From NCBI GenBank assembly GCA_016788885.1, contig JAEURX010000040.1, positions 1-64,000 of the forward strand: a stretch of 64,000 bases of DNA. Reading direction: 5' to 3'. The position numbers and the translations under genes are program-made. This DNA is from Nitrospira sp. GTDB taxonomy: Bacteria > Nitrospirota > Nitrospiria > Nitrospirales > Nitrospiraceae. The number at the start of each line of letters is the position of its first letter. The first letter of the stretch is position 1. Of this stretch, positions 44,278 to 54,278 are shown piece after piece. The notes beneath the pieces were generated by a model that was not told where the DNA came from, ran no database searches, and saw only the letters and a program-made list of their open reading frames with translations.

Positions 44278-44912
44278 TCTGTACCCTCTTTCGGGTGCAG
44301 GAGCTTCACATATTCTCGCTCCTGTTTGTTCCCGTACACATCCGTGAACCGCTCTTGAACGATAATGCCTCGTTCGGTGATTGAACTAACCACGCCGTTG
44401 TTCGGCCCGATTCGCGTCCCGCGGCGGATGCTGTAGCCCTTGCCGTCCGGCGTCTGAACCATGGCCGTGTACCCGTAATTGCCCCAGAGCACACCAATTA
44501 AACTCAATTCCGTGAGGCCGACACGTTGCAGCGGCGGCAGACTCGCGTCTTGCTCCACCTGTTGTCCGAGTTGGATCATCGGCAGGAACGGATCACGACG
44601 TCCCGAAGGATCATAGGATGTCCCTGAAAACTCCATCGACAGCGAGTCCCCCGGCTGCGAGACTGTGGCCTCGGCGCGTGGAGCGGGAGCATCGACTACC
44701 GGCGCCGACTTCTGCCCCTCAGGCAGCGGCATGATTTTCAAGGAATCCGCCGGCCGCATAGATGCGACCTGCCGTAAGTGCGGGAGAGACTTCGATTCGA
44801 CCGGAAGCGTGAGGCCGACAACCGCCAGCACGGCCGCCCCGATACGCACCGGCTGTCTCCAGTCATTCCACCATCCTCGTGTCTTCACGGTGCAACCCCT
44901 TACGTTGGACAT
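44274..44912 (-). CDS. pilP: Type IV pilus assembly lipoprotein-like PilP, 212 aa
   Basis: Periplasmic connector between the PilMNO platform and the PilQ secretin. The ATG at 44912 has GGAG eight bases upstream. The C-terminal HR domain carries YDPSGRRDPFLPM and ELSLIGVLWGNYGYTAMVQTPDG, then GYSIRRGTRIG. A hydrophobic stretch near residue 25 could be a signal or anchor; no lipobox cysteine is evident. Confidence 0.93.
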   Translation of the reverse strand: MSNVRGCTVKTRGWWNDWRQPVRIGAAVLAVVGLTLPVESKSLPHLRQVASMRPADSLKIMPLPEGQKSAPVVDAPAPRAEATVSQPGDSLSMEFSGTSYDPSGRRDPFLPMIQLGQQVEQDASLPPLQRVGLTELSLIGVLWGNYGYTAMVQTPDGKGYSIRRGTRIGPNNGVVSSITERGIIVQERFTDVYGNKQEREYVKLLHPKEGTE

Positions 44913-44929
44913 GAGCCGGACTCCATTCC

Positions 44930-45553
44930 TCACTTCGGCTTCGCCGCAGGAGCCGGCGCAGTGGCCTTCTTTTCCTGGGGAGCGGCATACGCAACCAAGT
45001 CGAACACCGTCTGCGTTACGACTCGACCTTGATCGACCCGTGCCGCGCCGATTCGCACATCCTGCACCGTCACGATGCGGGACAACTTGCTGATGCGATC
45101 GAAGAATATCGCTGCCGTATGGTATCCACCCGCCACTTCCACGTTGATAGGCATCCGGATGAACAGCTTGGACGGATCTTCGGCTTGCGTGCCCGGCTTC
45201 CACAACTTCACATCAAGGCCCAACCGAAGCCCCAGATCAGAGACTTGCTTGAGCAACATCACCGCTTCCTCTTCCGGCGGGAGGCGCTCCTTCTTGGCCG
45301 CCAATTCGATTTCCAATTGTTTATTGGCCGCCACGAGTTCATCCAGGTGTTTGACCTTGAGCGTCAGGTTCTGGATCTCCGTATCCAACTGAGCGACCTG
45401 CCCTTGCACGGCTTCGAGCTCGACGGTCTTGGGATCGACGACGTAGAAATAAAACCCGACGAGGATACCCGCCACCAGCAGTCCAAGCAACGCAACCTTT
45501 TGGCCTGTCGGAATGCTGCGGAGGCTGTCTAAGCTGATTGCATTCAGACTCAT
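44930..45553 (-). CDS. pilO: Type IV pilus assembly protein PilO, 207 aa
   Basis: Bitopic inner-membrane protein pairing with PilN. One membrane segment (KVALLGLLVAGILVGFYFYVV), a coiled coil (VQGQVAQLDTEIQNLTLKVKHLDEL) and a ferredoxin-like C-terminal domain with the VAGGYHTAAIFFDRISKLSRIV motif. It is followed by an Ala/Pro/Lys tail. Confidence 0.95.
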   Translation of the reverse strand: MSLNAISLDSLRSIPTGQKVALLGLLVAGILVGFYFYVVDPKTVELEAVQGQVAQLDTEIQNLTLKVKHLDELVAANKQLEIELAAKKERLPPEEEAVMLLKQVSDLGLRLGLDVKLWKPGTQAEDPSKLFIRMPINVEVAGGYHTAAIFFDRISKLSRIVTVQDVRIGAARVDQGRVVTQTVFDLVAYAAPQEKKATAPAPAAKPK

Positions 45554-45554
45554 G

Positions 45555-46109
45555 TTAGCCTTTCATCGCCAGGTCGAGACGGAATTGATAGGTATTCATC
45601 TTGTTATCGAGACCCGCCCGGCTTTCCATCAACTTGATGGCGCCGAACTGATCGGTCCGCCGAAGGTTATTCACAAATTCGACGACGTCATCGTTGGTCA
45701 AGGCACGCCCCTCAAGCTCGACGCTGTTACCCTTGAGATTCAGCCGTACCAGCCAGACTTTAAGGGGATTCAGGCTCTGGCTAACATGGTCCAGCACCTT
45801 GACGGGCCCTGTCCGGCTTTTCTCCAACTGATCGATGATACGGTTCTTGGCTTCGAGCTGCTTTTTTCTCTCTTCAAAGTCCTGAACCGCCTTGACCTGC
45901 TCCTTCAGCTGCGCCACCTGCTTATCCTTGAGCTGCTTCTCTGCCTGCTTGGCCTGAATATCTTCATCGAGCGACGACGCATAGAACCAGCAACCGGTCA
46001 GGGTGATCAGCAGCACGCCGACACCAATCAATGCCTCTGCCCGTACATCCCACTGCGGCTTGGCTTTTCTGGACCGGGGTCCAGTTGCGAGTAAGTTGAT
46101 TCTAATCAT
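45555..46109 (-). CDS. pilN: Type IV pilus assembly protein PilN, 184 aa
   Basis: Starts with the conserved MIRINLLAT motif by which PilN binds PilM, then one membrane helix, a coiled coil and a ferredoxin-like domain. The start overlaps the pilM stop by four bases; pilO begins one base after the pilN stop. Confidence 0.95.
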   Translation of the reverse strand: MIRINLLATGPRSRKAKPQWDVRAEALIGVGVLLITLTGCWFYASSLDEDIQAKQAEKQLKDKQVAQLKEQVKAVQDFEERKKQLEAKNRIIDQLEKSRTGPVKVLDHVSQSLNPLKVWLVRLNLKGNSVELEGRALTNDDVVEFVNNLRRTDQFGAIKLMESRAGLDNKMNTYQFRLDLAMKG

Positions 46110-47203
46110 CGGTCCCCCACCGTCCGCAGTGCGAGGCCGACCCCGACTGCCGCAAGCGGCCCCATCTCCGCCAACTGATCAGGATCGACGTTGCACTGTG
46201 AGGTGTCGATCTCGTTAAAGGGATTCGCGATCTCGACATCCACGTGCATTCGATCGCGAAGCTGTTGAGCCAGCCCCTTCACTTTGGCTCCCCCGCCGAA
46301 CAGCAATACTCGGGCGATATCGTTGTCAGACGACGTGGTCTTGAAGTAGTCAATCGTCCGTGCAATCTCCGACGCCACCTCGGCATTGACGCTCTCCATC
46401 ACGGCAGCAAGTGTATGATCGTCATCCTGATCATTTTTCTTGAGTTGTTCCGCTTCCTCGAACGACACTCCCATCTCCCGCTGCACCGCCTCGGAGTACC
46501 GATTCCCGCCCAGCGGGATGTCACGGGTGAAAAGGGAGACGCCGCCGCCCACGATATTCACGTTCATGACGCTGGCCCCGATGTTCACCAGAATCGTGGT
46601 GTCATCCTGAGTCGTCGGAGAGGTCACGCCGTACATGTTTTCCACCGCAAAGGCATCGACGTCCATCACGATGGGAACCAGCCCCGCCGCCTTGACCAAC
46701 TCGGTCAATTCGTTGATTTTGTCTTTTTTTGCCGCAACCAGCACGATCTGCATTTCGCTCTGCTCGTCCGGATTCTCAGACGGAGGTAACACGTAAAAAT
46801 CGAGATTCACTTCATTGATATCGAAGGGGATGTACTGCTCCGCGGCCAGCCTTACTTGCGCATCCAATTCCTCATCCGGCATCGGCGGCAGGGTGATTTT
46901 CTTCACAATCACCGCATGACCGGAAATCGACACCGCCACTTGCTTCAGTTTCACGTTTTGTTCGGCCAGCAATTCCTTGATGGCCGAGACGACACGCCCT
47001 TCATCCATGACCGTACCATCCACGATCACCTCGGGCTCGAGTTCCTTCACGCCGAATTTCTGCAGGATGTGGTGCCCCCTCTGCTCCTTGATCTGCACGA
47101 GCTTGATGCTGCTTGAACCGATGTCCAGCCCCAGCAATTGGCGCTGCGGGGAAAACATCGACAGGAACTCCAGATCGCCCAAGTGTTTCAGTGAATCCAG
47201 CAT
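46106..47203 (-). CDS. pilM: Type IV pilus assembly ATPase-like PilM, 365 aa
   Basis: Cytoplasmic actin-like protein that anchors PilN. Actin/FtsA-fold motifs: LLGLDIGSSSIKLVQI, PFDINEVNLDFYVLPP, ILVNIGASVMNVNIV and VLLFGGGAKVKGLAQQL. ATG at 47203 has an AGAGG eight bases upstream; the ATG two codons earlier (47209) is equally in frame. It starts 14 bases after an HTH gene. Confidence 0.96.
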   Translation of the reverse strand: MLDSLKHLGDLEFLSMFSPQRQLLGLDIGSSSIKLVQIKEQRGHHILQKFGVKELEPEVIVDGTVMDEGRVVSAIKELLAEQNVKLKQVAVSISGHAVIVKKITLPPMPDEELDAQVRLAAEQYIPFDINEVNLDFYVLPPSENPDEQSEMQIVLVAAKKDKINELTELVKAAGLVPIVMDVDAFAVENMYGVTSPTTQDDTTILVNIGASVMNVNIVGGGVSLFTRDIPLGGNRYSEAVQREMGVSFEEAEQLKKNDQDDDHTLAAVMESVNAEVASEIARTIDYFKTTSSDNDIARVLLFGGGAKVKGLAQQLRDRMHVDVEIANPFNEIDTSQCNVDPDQLAEMGPLAAVGVGLALRTVGDR

Positions 47204-47216
47204 GCTCATGTCCTCT

Positions 47217-47432
47217 CTACGCGACCTCTTTGCGCCCGCCACTCATCACATGCTTGATTTGTTCGACATTCTCCGCCGTGTACACGCGCCAGTTTCGCCA
47301 ATCACGCGGCGGTCCGGTAATCACTCCCTCGCGCTCCCAGCGGAACAGGGTCGCGCGCGAGATATCGAACATCTCGCAGACCTCATTGGTCTTGTACAAT
47401 TTCCGTTTCGGAATTTCGTTTAGCTTCTTCAC
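47217..47432 (-). CDS. MerR-like helix-turn-helix protein at the head of the pil operon (71 aa)
   Basis: A small DNA-binding protein: KLYKTNEVCEMFDISRATLFRWEREGVITGPPRDWRNWRVYT is a MerR/excisionase-type helix-turn-helix with wing. No effector domain. GTG at 47432 follows GAGG with six bases of spacing. It is transcribed from the strong promoter just upstream and probably regulates the pilus genes behind it, but the target is inferred. Confidence 0.8.
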   Translation of the reverse strand: MKKLNEIPKRKLYKTNEVCEMFDISRATLFRWEREGVITGPPRDWRNWRVYTAENVEQIKHVMSGGRKEVA

Positions 47433-47483
47433 TGACGGCCTCAAACGCCTCTATTCATCGCATAATTCCAGCCCACGAAATTA

Positions 47484-47511
47484 AGTATAGTTGATATAGT
47501 CCACCTGTCAA
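47484..47511 (-). promoter_or_regulatory. Strong sigma-70-like promoter of the HTH-pilMNOPQ operon
   Basis: TTGACA (47506-47511), 16-bp spacer, TATACT (47484-47489) on the minus strand. A TATATC/CTATAT stretch in the spacer gives the region dyad character that the HTH protein could recognise. Confidence 0.75.
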
Positions 47512-47566
47512 GAAAGTGGACTGCGAGGGAATGTGAGGGTGAAAAACGACGAAACAGCGCTGTGGG

Positions 47567-48433
47567 CTAGGGTTTTTGGAGGTCCCTGTTCGTCACAGTC
47601 ACGTCATAGCCGAGGGCGGCAAATTGTGCCTGGAGGCGCAAGGCGATGGTCACGGACCGATGCCTCCCGCCGGTACAGCCGATGCCGATACTGAGGTAGC
47701 TACGTTGGTCCCGCTCATAGAGTGGGATCAGAAACCCGAAGAGTTTCTCCAGGTGTTCCAGGAGTTGACCCGTCATAGGATCGCCGAATACATACTGCTG
47801 CACTCGTGCATCTTCACCAGTCAGCGCTTTCAGCTCCGGAACAAAAAATGGATTACGAATGAAGCGAACATCGAAGAGGAGATCGATGTCATAGGGCACG
47901 CCGAATTTATAACCGAACGTCACGAGAGAAATGGTCATACGGCGGACGGTCGTGTCCTGCCGAAATTCACGGATCAGCAAGTCACGCAACTCATGCACCG
48001 TGAGTGTTGAGGTATCGATGACACGGTCGGCATGCTTTCGTAGTTCGCTCAAACGCTCGCGTTCAAACCGCACCCCTTCCAACACAGGCATGTGAGGCAG
48101 CAACGGGTGCGGGCGACGGCTCTCCGAAAACCGGCGAACCAGCACTTCCTCTCGCGCTTCGAGAAACACCAATTGCAACACATGTCCCTTCGCCTTGAGT
48201 TCACCGAGAACGTTGGCTAAATCGCCGAAGAAGACCCGTTCTCGAATGTCGATCCCGAGGGCGACATTCTTTATCTCACCACCCTGTTGGTTGCACAATT
48301 CGACGAACGTGGGCAGAAGAGCCGGAGGGAGGTTATCGACGCAAAAGTAGCCTGCGTCTTCGAAGGCTTTGAGGGCGTGGCTCTTTCCGGATCCGGAAAG
48401 GCCGCTGATGACGACGAGATTAAGCGCGGCCAT
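47567..48433 (-). CDS. rapZ: RNase adapter protein RapZ, 288 aa
   Basis: P-loop nucleotide-binding protein that in enterobacteria steers RNase E to the GlmZ RNA; elsewhere its target is uncertain. Walker A GLSGSGKS, the FLEAREEVLVRRFSESRRPHPL segment and the C-terminal GIGCTGGRHRSVTIALRL are diagnostic. Start at 48433 (MAALNLVVISG) overlaps the hpf stop by 14 bases. In the usual rpoN-hpf-(ptsN)-rapZ neighbourhood; ptsN is absent here. Confidence 0.95.
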   Translation of the reverse strand: MAALNLVVISGLSGSGKSHALKAFEDAGYFCVDNLPPALLPTFVELCNQQGGEIKNVALGIDIRERVFFGDLANVLGELKAKGHVLQLVFLEAREEVLVRRFSESRRPHPLLPHMPVLEGVRFERERLSELRKHADRVIDTSTLTVHELRDLLIREFRQDTTVRRMTISLVTFGYKFGVPYDIDLLFDVRFIRNPFFVPELKALTGEDARVQQYVFGDPMTGQLLEHLEKLFGFLIPLYERDQRSYLSIGIGCTGGRHRSVTIALRLQAQFAALGYDVTVTNRDLQKP

Positions 48434-48971
48434 GAGAGGTGCGAGCACGATCGCTCGCGGGATCGATCAAGGATAATCTTCCGTTCGGCAAGCGCTGCAA
48501 CACCTGGATTGTTCCCGACAACGCGTTCACAAACATCAACAGACCCAGTTTCGACCCGCTGAACGTTTCAACCGCCTCCTCGAGCGTGAGGAACTCGAGT
48601 TTCGGGCGGACGACTTCAAGCCCGTTATTCTCCGCTCGCGGAGCCTTTTTCGCCACGGCACGCACACGGGCGACATCGCCAACTTTGTGATTCACCTTCC
48701 GCTCTTTCAGCTTTCGCAGCTGGGCGCCCAGCTTATCAACCACCTCGTCGATCGACGCATACATTTCTTCCGTGGAGGTCTTCGCCTGTAACCGCCGCCC
48801 CTGCACAACTCCCACCACTTCTGCGACATGGTGGAACTTCTCCAGACTCAAAAGAATCTGCAGCGTTCCCAGCTTGAGTCCATAGCGATCGAGCCGCTCC
48901 ATGCGTGTTTCGATATAGTCCCGCAGCGCAGGAGTGACCGCCACATGCCGTCCCGTAATCATCAATCGCAT
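48420..48971 (-). CDS. hpf: Ribosome hibernation promoting factor, long form, 183 aa
   Basis: Binds 30S subunits and dimerises 70S ribosomes in resting cells. N-terminal S30AE domain (MRLMITGRHVAVTPALRDYIETRMERLDRY..) and a C-terminal dimerisation domain (LEFLTLEEAVETFSGSKLGLLMFVNALSG) show it is the long form. It lies between rpoN and rapZ. Confidence 0.96.
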   Translation of the reverse strand: MRLMITGRHVAVTPALRDYIETRMERLDRYGLKLGTLQILLSLEKFHHVAEVVGVVQGRRLQAKTSTEEMYASIDEVVDKLGAQLRKLKERKVNHKVGDVARVRAVAKKAPRAENNGLEVVRPKLEFLTLEEAVETFSGSKLGLLMFVNALSGTIQVLQRLPNGRLSLIDPASDRARTSHGRA

Positions 48972-49073
48972 GCCATCCTCATTTCTCGGGCCGCCGGCAC
49001 TCCCCTGTGCTCAAGCCCGTCGCAATATTATGCCCTCACAGAGCCGCCTCCGTGAGAAGCGGCGTTGAGTCGG

Positions 49074-50594
49074 TCAGAAAAATTTCCGTCGTTGTGTAGC
49101 CGAGGGAATATTGTCTTCCGCGCGATACTTGGCAACCGTCCGACGGGCGATCAAGACTTGTTGCGTGCGAAGTTTCGCCGCAATTTCTTCATCCTTGAGA
49201 GGCTTGCGGGCATCCTCTGCCGCCACCATCTGCCGAATCATTTCCCGAACCGTAAGCGACGACAGCATGTCCGTCGGCTGATCTGCCCGCTGCAACCCGG
49301 CATTGAAAAAGAACTTCAGCTCCAGCATGCCCTGCGGGCAATACATATATTTATTCGCCGTGACCCGACTAATCGTCGATTCATGCATACCGATGTCTTC
49401 GGCCACCTGTTTCAACACCAGTGGCTTCAGATACTGAATCCCGTGTTCAAAAAATCCTTCCTGAAATTTCACGATACTGGACACAACTTTCACAATCGTC
49501 TTATTGCGCTGCTCAATGCTCCTGATGACCCATTGCGCCGCACGGAGCTTGTCATCTAGATATGCCTTGGTCTCCGCCGATCCGGACTGTCCTGAAGACA
49601 TCAGTTGCTTATAATAGGGACTAATCCGCATCCGAGGGAGGCCGTCGTCATTGAGCAACACCTCCCACACCCCTTCGTTCTTGACGACGAACACATCCGG
49701 CACAATGGCATAGTTCTGCGTATTGGAAAAGGGACGCCCCGGTTTCGGTTCAAGGCCTTCGATAATCCGAGTCGCTTCGAAGACATCGTCCATCGAGATG
49801 TTCAACGCTTTGGCGATGCGGTTGTATTGTTTCTTCTCCAAATCCTTGAGGTGGTGCAGCACGATCGCTTCCAGCACCGACCCTTTCAGGACGCCGGGTC
49901 TGGCGCCAAGTGAGCCTATTTGGCTTCGACCTAAAAACTTCAATTGGAGCAGCAGACACTCCGATAAGTCCCTTGCCGCAACCCCGTTCGGATCAAATCC
50001 CTGCACGTCTCGCAACACCGATTCCGCTTCAGTCACGGGGTAGTCGGTACCCGTTACCAGTTCTTCCAGCGTCATGCGCAGATATCCGTCATCGTCGAGG
50101 TTTCCGATAATCAGCCGCCCGATCGCTTTCTCCCGATCGGACAGACCCGACAGGGATAATTGCCAGACAAGATGATCCTCCAGTGAGGTCGACTTTGCGA
50201 CAGTTTGCTCATACGAGGGAAACTCTTCTTTGGACGAGGAGTTATACTCTGTTTCACCACGGCGCATATCCGTGTCGAAATAATCCTCCCAGCTCGACGC
50301 TGAAAACTCTTCCGCGTTCTCACCACTTTCTGCCGGCTTGTCATCCGCTTCGCTGCGTGCCTCTCCGGAGAGCGTGGTCGTCGTGTCCGGCTGTTCACGC
50401 TCCGTCGTCGTCGCCTCCTCGGCTTCTTCAGTCTCTGCGACGAGTTCGTCCAGCAAAGGATTTTCCATCAGATGCTGCTGCAGGCTTTGCTGAAGTTCCA
50501 ATCGCGACAATTGCAGCAACTTGATTGCCTGCTGCAATTGCGGCGTCATAATCAGTTTTTGACTGAGCCTCAGATCCAGTCGCAGCTTCATCAC
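49074..50594 (-). CDS. rpoN: RNA polymerase sigma-54 factor RpoN, 506 aa
   Basis: Alternative sigma factor that recognises -24/-12 promoters and needs AAA+ activators. Region I is Gln/Leu-rich (MKLRLDLRLSQKLIMTPQLQQAIKLLQLSRLELQQ), region II acidic, and the C-terminus carries the RpoN box (ARRTVAKYR). Full-length. No convincing sigma-54 promoter was found ahead of the nitrogen operons here; their leaders use sigma-70-like promoters instead. Confidence 0.97.
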   Translation of the reverse strand: MMKLRLDLRLSQKLIMTPQLQQAIKLLQLSRLELQQSLQQHLMENPLLDELVAETEEAEEATTTEREQPDTTTTLSGEARSEADDKPAESGENAEEFSASSWEDYFDTDMRRGETEYNSSSKEEFPSYEQTVAKSTSLEDHLVWQLSLSGLSDREKAIGRLIIGNLDDDGYLRMTLEELVTGTDYPVTEAESVLRDVQGFDPNGVAARDLSECLLLQLKFLGRSQIGSLGARPGVLKGSVLEAIVLHHLKDLEKKQYNRIAKALNISMDDVFEATRIIEGLEPKPGRPFSNTQNYAIVPDVFVVKNEGVWEVLLNDDGLPRMRISPYYKQLMSSGQSGSAETKAYLDDKLRAAQWVIRSIEQRNKTIVKVVSSIVKFQEGFFEHGIQYLKPLVLKQVAEDIGMHESTISRVTANKYMYCPQGMLELKFFFNAGLQRADQPTDMLSSLTVREMIRQMVAAEDARKPLKDEEIAAKLRTQQVLIARRTVAKYRAEDNIPSATQRRKFF

Positions 50595-50612
50595 ACACTC
50601 GCTCCCTGCCTG

Positions 50613-51398
50613 CTACAGGCGAAATCCTTCGCCCAAATACACGGCTCTGGCCATCTCGCTTTTCTCGATCACCCCGGGAGGGCCGGCCTCCAGAATCGTG
50701 CCCTCATTGATGATGTAGGCACGATCGGTGATCGACAAGGTTTCCCTCACATTATGATCCGTAATCAACACCCCGATATGGCGTTGCTTCAACCGGATAA
50801 TGATTTGCTGAATATCGGCCACCGCAATAGGATCGATACCGGCAAAGGGTTCATCCAACAACATAAACAATGGATTGGTTGCCAACGCCCTGGTGATCTC
50901 GAGACGTCGACGTTCCCCCCCAGATAGCGCATAGGCCTTGCTTTTTCGAATATGCACCAGATCCAGTTCTTTCAGCAACGTCTCGACCCGTTCCGTCCGC
51001 TCACTTCTCGAATATCCCAGCATTTCGAGAATCGCAAGGATATTGTGTTCCACCGACAGTCGACGAAACACCGACGATTCTTGGGGGAGGTAGCCGATTC
51101 CCCGCCGGGCCCGTCGGTACATCGGCAGGTCGGTGATTTCGCTGCCGCTTAATGAGATTTGTCCCTCATCCGGCTGACACAGGCCTACCATCATATCGAA
51201 GATCGTGGTCTTCCCAGCGCCGTTCGGTCCCAATAGACCAACGACTTCGCCGGCCTGCACATCGAGCGAAACCCCTTTGACGACCTTTCGTCCGCGAAAA
51301 CTCTTCACTAAGCCGCTGGCAGCAAGTCGATCCGGCGCCCCGGGAGACGGAGAGCCAGTCTCCTGCGCGTGTGGAGTCACCACCTTCGTTTCGATCAC
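50613..51398 (-). CDS. lptB: LPS export ATPase LptB, 261 aa
   Basis: ATPase of the LptBFG transporter that moves lipopolysaccharide to the outer membrane. Walker [10 protein letters not shown], signature [15 protein letters not shown], Walker [14 protein letters not shown]. About 25 extra residues precede the usual start. Start overlaps lptA stop by four bases. Confidence 0.96.
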   Translation of the reverse strand: MIETKVVTPHAQETGSPSPGAPDRLAASGLVKSFRGRKVVKGVSLDVQAGEVVGLLGPNGAGKTTIFDMMVGLCQPDEGQISLSGSEITDLPMYRRARRGIGYLPQESSVFRRLSVEHNILAILEMLGYSRSERTERVETLLKELDLVHIRKSKAYALSGGERRRLEITRALATNPLFMLLDEPFAGIDPIAVADIQQIIIRLKQRHIGVLITDHNVRETLSITDRAYIINEGTILEAGPPGVIEKSEMARAVYLGEGFRL

Positions 51399-52009
51399 CG
51401 CTTCCCACCGCCTTCACCCTCGATGATCACCCGGGAATCGCCTTCGACGACGCTGCGATCTTCATCCAGGAACATGATGATCTGCTTGCCCGAGACACGG
51501 GTTCCCTTTTGCCAAGCCACGGGATCACCTGTGAGGACTATCTTCTTTTGATCTTCGTAGTACACCGCTTTTTGACAGGTAGCGTGGCCATCTTCTTTTT
51601 CAATGTTGACCCGCCCGGTTGCCTCAACCATTCGAATACTGCGCTCAGATACCGCGGGGGCCGTGTCACGATCCTTTTGGCCATGGCCATTCGCGCCCGC
51701 ATTGGACGGCACCTTCGCACTCGTCGTACTTCCGGCATTCTTGTTGTCAGCCCCGTTACGGCTGGGGTGAAACGACACCACCATGTGATCGGAATGCACC
51801 ACCAGTCGCCCTCTGGTCAACACCACGGCTCCATCAAAAATTGCCGTGTTTTCTTGATTACTGACAGTCATGGTTCGAGAAGTGATCGTCGTAGGTGCGC
51901 CATTCGTCTCGGACTCTTTGGCCTGTCGAGTATCAGCACCATGGACCAACGGGACGGTGGCCACCGCGCCGACACTAAGAAGCAGGCACCACATCCACGC
52001 GTACGTCAT
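51395..52009 (-). CDS. lptA: LPS transport periplasmic protein LptA, 204 aa
   Basis: Periplasmic bridge for LPS. ATG at 52009 gives a signal peptide ([20 protein letters not shown]). OstA-like domain: [25 protein letters not shown], a Ser/Gly/Asn-rich insert (about residues 100-130), then [25 protein letters not shown]. The gene overlaps lptC by 35 bases. Confidence 0.88.
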   Translation of the reverse strand: MTYAWMWCLLLSVGAVATVPLVHGADTRQAKESETNGAPTTITSRTMTVSNQENTAIFDGAVVLTRGRLVVHSDHMVVSFHPSRNGADNKNAGSTTSAKVPSNAGANGHGQKDRDTAPAVSERSIRMVEATGRVNIEKEDGHATCQKAVYYEDQKKIVLTGDPVAWQKGTRVSGKQIIMFLDEDRSVVEGDSRVIIEGEGGGKR

Positions 52010-52547
52010 CCAAGACCTGAAATTCCTCGGTGTCCATCTTTCCCAATAACCCGCGTCCCGTAACCTGCAACCCATGCCCTTGAATAGTGACATGGTCTGG
52101 AGTTTGGATTTCATGCCGCGCATCCGTCCACGCAAGATGATTTGTCTGAATGGTATAGCCACTTTGCATTTCAACCACAATCGGTGTGGTCTTATTCGAT
52201 AATTGAAAATTCTTACTCTGGGTGTCCAGCGTCCCTTCGTCGCCTGACAGGGTCAGTTCTTTTCCTTGCACACCGTACAAGGTGATCTGCACGTTGCTCA
52301 GAACAGCGCGGCTCTCCTTTTCGTACAGACGTGCCTGTTCCGCCTGCACTTTCCACTGCACAAGATCGCCTTTGGTCTGAGTAAAGGTGAAATCCTGGAT
52401 TCTGGCGTCGGCGGACTCGCTACCGACCGGAGTGACTGAACGCGACGCCGCACCGGGATTTGAGCGTGTGATGAGCAAAAACCCGAGAAATGCCGCCAGA
52501 ACCACACTAAGTGCGAGAAGACCTCGTCGAATCCAACGTTCCCACAT
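51975..52547 (-). CDS. lptC: LPS export protein LptC, 190 aa
   Basis: Bitopic inner-membrane protein passing LPS from LptBFG to LptA. One N-terminal membrane helix (GLLALSVVLAAFLGFLLI), then an OstA-like fold (IQDFTFTQTKGDLVQWKVQAEQA..). ATG at 52547 (MWERWIRRG) was preferred; no clear Shine-Dalgarno. First gene of the lptCAB-rpoN-hpf-rapZ cluster. Confidence 0.88.
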   Translation of the reverse strand: MWERWIRRGLLALSVVLAAFLGFLLITRSNPGAASRSVTPVGSESADARIQDFTFTQTKGDLVQWKVQAEQARLYEKESRAVLSNVQITLYGVQGKELTLSGDEGTLDTQSKNFQLSNKTTPIVVEMQSGYTIQTNHLAWTDARHEIQTPDHVTIQGHGLQVTGRGLLGKMDTEEFQVLDDVRVDVVPAS

Positions 52548-52690
52548 GGAAAAAAGCCCATAATTTAAAGAGCTTCCCAGCCGAGTGCCTGGTGGCATGA
52601 TAGTAGCATTCCGGCAGAGTCAAGTAAACCAAACACCTGGCAATCAGTGGAGGAAAATCGAGGATGGGAGGAAAACAGGGAAGGGCAAAC

Positions 52691-52719
52691 GCCACGGCGA
52701 CCATCAGGGCCGCCGTGGC
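52691..52719 (-). terminator. Terminator of the ribosomal protein operon
   Basis: GCCACGGCG (52691-52699) and CGCCGTGGC (52711-52719) form a perfect 9-bp stem 11 bases past the rplQ stop, followed on the minus strand by GTTTGCC; only a short U tract. Confidence 0.65.
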
Positions 52720-52729
52720 ATTTTCGCGC

Positions 52730-53176
52730 TTAGCTTTCTGCAGGAGTAGACGTCTTTTCGGTCGTCTCTTTTTTCTCAGTCGCCGCCGCATCAGTGGCCG
52801 GAACCGCTTTTGGCTTTTCCGGTCTGGTCACCAATTCAATGGCCACCATCTCTGCCGCATCGCCAATCCGACGACGCGTCCTGATGATTCGTGTGTACCC
52901 ACCAGGCCGATCACGGAAGCGTGAGGCAACGTCGCTGAACAACTTCGACACCACGGCCTTGCTGCGCAAGAAGCTGAGGGCACGCCGACGAGCGGGCAAA
53001 CTCCCCTCTTTCCCGAGGGAAATCATGCGATCAGTGAACCCGCGAATTTCTTTGGCCTTCGCTTCCGTGGTTTCGATTCGCTCCTGTTCCAACAACGAGG
53101 TCACAAGACTCCGGAACAGAGCCCATCGGTGTTTGGTTTGACGTCCGAGCTGTCGACCCTTCTTTTTGTGGCGCAC
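52730..53176 (-). CDS. rplQ: Ribosomal protein L17, 148 aa
   Basis: Large-subunit protein; [24 protein letters not shown] and [20 protein letters not shown] are diagnostic. Alanine/threonine/lysine-rich C-terminal tail of about 30 residues. Last gene of the operon, after rpoA. Confidence 0.97.
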   Translation of the reverse strand: MRHKKKGRQLGRQTKHRWALFRSLVTSLLEQERIETTEAKAKEIRGFTDRMISLGKEGSLPARRRALSFLRSKAVVSKLFSDVASRFRDRPGGYTRIIRTRRRIGDAAEMVAIELVTRPEKPKAVPATDAAATEKKETTEKTSTPAES

Positions 53177-53194
53177 GGTAGTCCTGTTCCTTTC

Positions 53195-54196
53195 TTACTC
53201 TGAACGCACGCCCGCGTCGCCGGACGGCAAGGCGTCAACTTTCATTCCAAGGCTCAGTCCCATTTCAGTCAGGATTTCCTTGATTTCATTGAGCGACTTT
53301 TTCCCGAAATTCTTGGTCTTCAACATTTCGGCTTCGGTCTTCTGAACCAAATCGGCAATCGTCTTGATATTGGCATTCTTGAGACAGTTGGCTGCCCGAA
53401 CCGACAGTTCCAACTCGTTCACACTTCGGTAGAGATTCTTATTCACTTCATCGGAAAGATCTTCACCGCCGACAGCGGGTTTCGCATCGGTCCGTTCCTC
53501 AGGATTAATGAAGATATCAAGATGTTCACGAAGAATACCCGCTGCATTGGACAAGGCATCCCGCGGAGAAATCGTCCCGTCGGTCCAGATCTCAAGGGTC
53601 AGCTTGTCGTAATCGGTCATACGACCGACACGGGCATTCTCCACATGAAAGTTCACCCGCTTGATCGGAGAAAAAATCGAATCGATGGCAATGACGCCGA
53701 TCGGCAAGCCTTCTTCCTTGTTTCGTTCCGCCGGGACAAAACCTCGGCCATGCTTGATGGTCATTTCCATATCGAGCGCGGCATCCTTGTCCAGCGTGGC
53801 GATATGCAAATCGGGCGTGAGAATCGTCACATCTCCATCGTGAGTGATGTCCGATCCTTTCGCTTCGCCAGGCCCCTTCTTCTTCAAGCGAATCGTCTTC
53901 GGTTTGTCACCTTGCAAGGCCAACCGAAGGCTCTTCACATTCAAAATAATCGTCGTGACATCCTCGGTAACACCCGGAATCGTAGAGAATTCGTGCAGCA
54001 CTCCCTCAATCTTGACGGTCGTCACTGCAGCCCCTGTCAAGGAAGACAACAACACACGGCGAAGAGAATTCCCCACCGTGGTGCCAAATCCTCGTTCAAA
54101 TGCCTCGGTCGTAAATCTGCCGAATGTCGGGGAAAGAGTGTCCTTATCGACTTCCACCCGCATGGGGATCTGAAAGTCTTTCATCGCTTTAATCAT
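53195..54196 (-). CDS. rpoA: RNA polymerase alpha subunit, 333 aa
   Basis: Assembly platform of RNA polymerase. N-terminal domain ([22 protein letters not shown]) and C-terminal DNA/activator-binding domain ([18 protein letters not shown]..) are both present. GGGGGAG precedes the ATG. Confidence 0.98.
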   Translation of the reverse strand: MIKAMKDFQIPMRVEVDKDTLSPTFGRFTTEAFERGFGTTVGNSLRRVLLSSLTGAAVTTVKIEGVLHEFSTIPGVTEDVTTIILNVKSLRLALQGDKPKTIRLKKKGPGEAKGSDITHDGDVTILTPDLHIATLDKDAALDMEMTIKHGRGFVPAERNKEEGLPIGVIAIDSIFSPIKRVNFHVENARVGRMTDYDKLTLEIWTDGTISPRDALSNAAGILREHLDIFINPEERTDAKPAVGGEDLSDEVNKNLYRSVNELELSVRAANCLKNANIKTIADLVQKTEAEMLKTKNFGKKSLNEIKEILTEMGLSLGMKVDALPSGDAGVRSE

Positions 54197-54278
54197 GACT
54201 CCCCCTTCATTAACTCGTGTGTGCCCATATATCGTTCAGCCATAGCGGCGAAAGCCAGCAGGCGCCAACCATGGGTTC

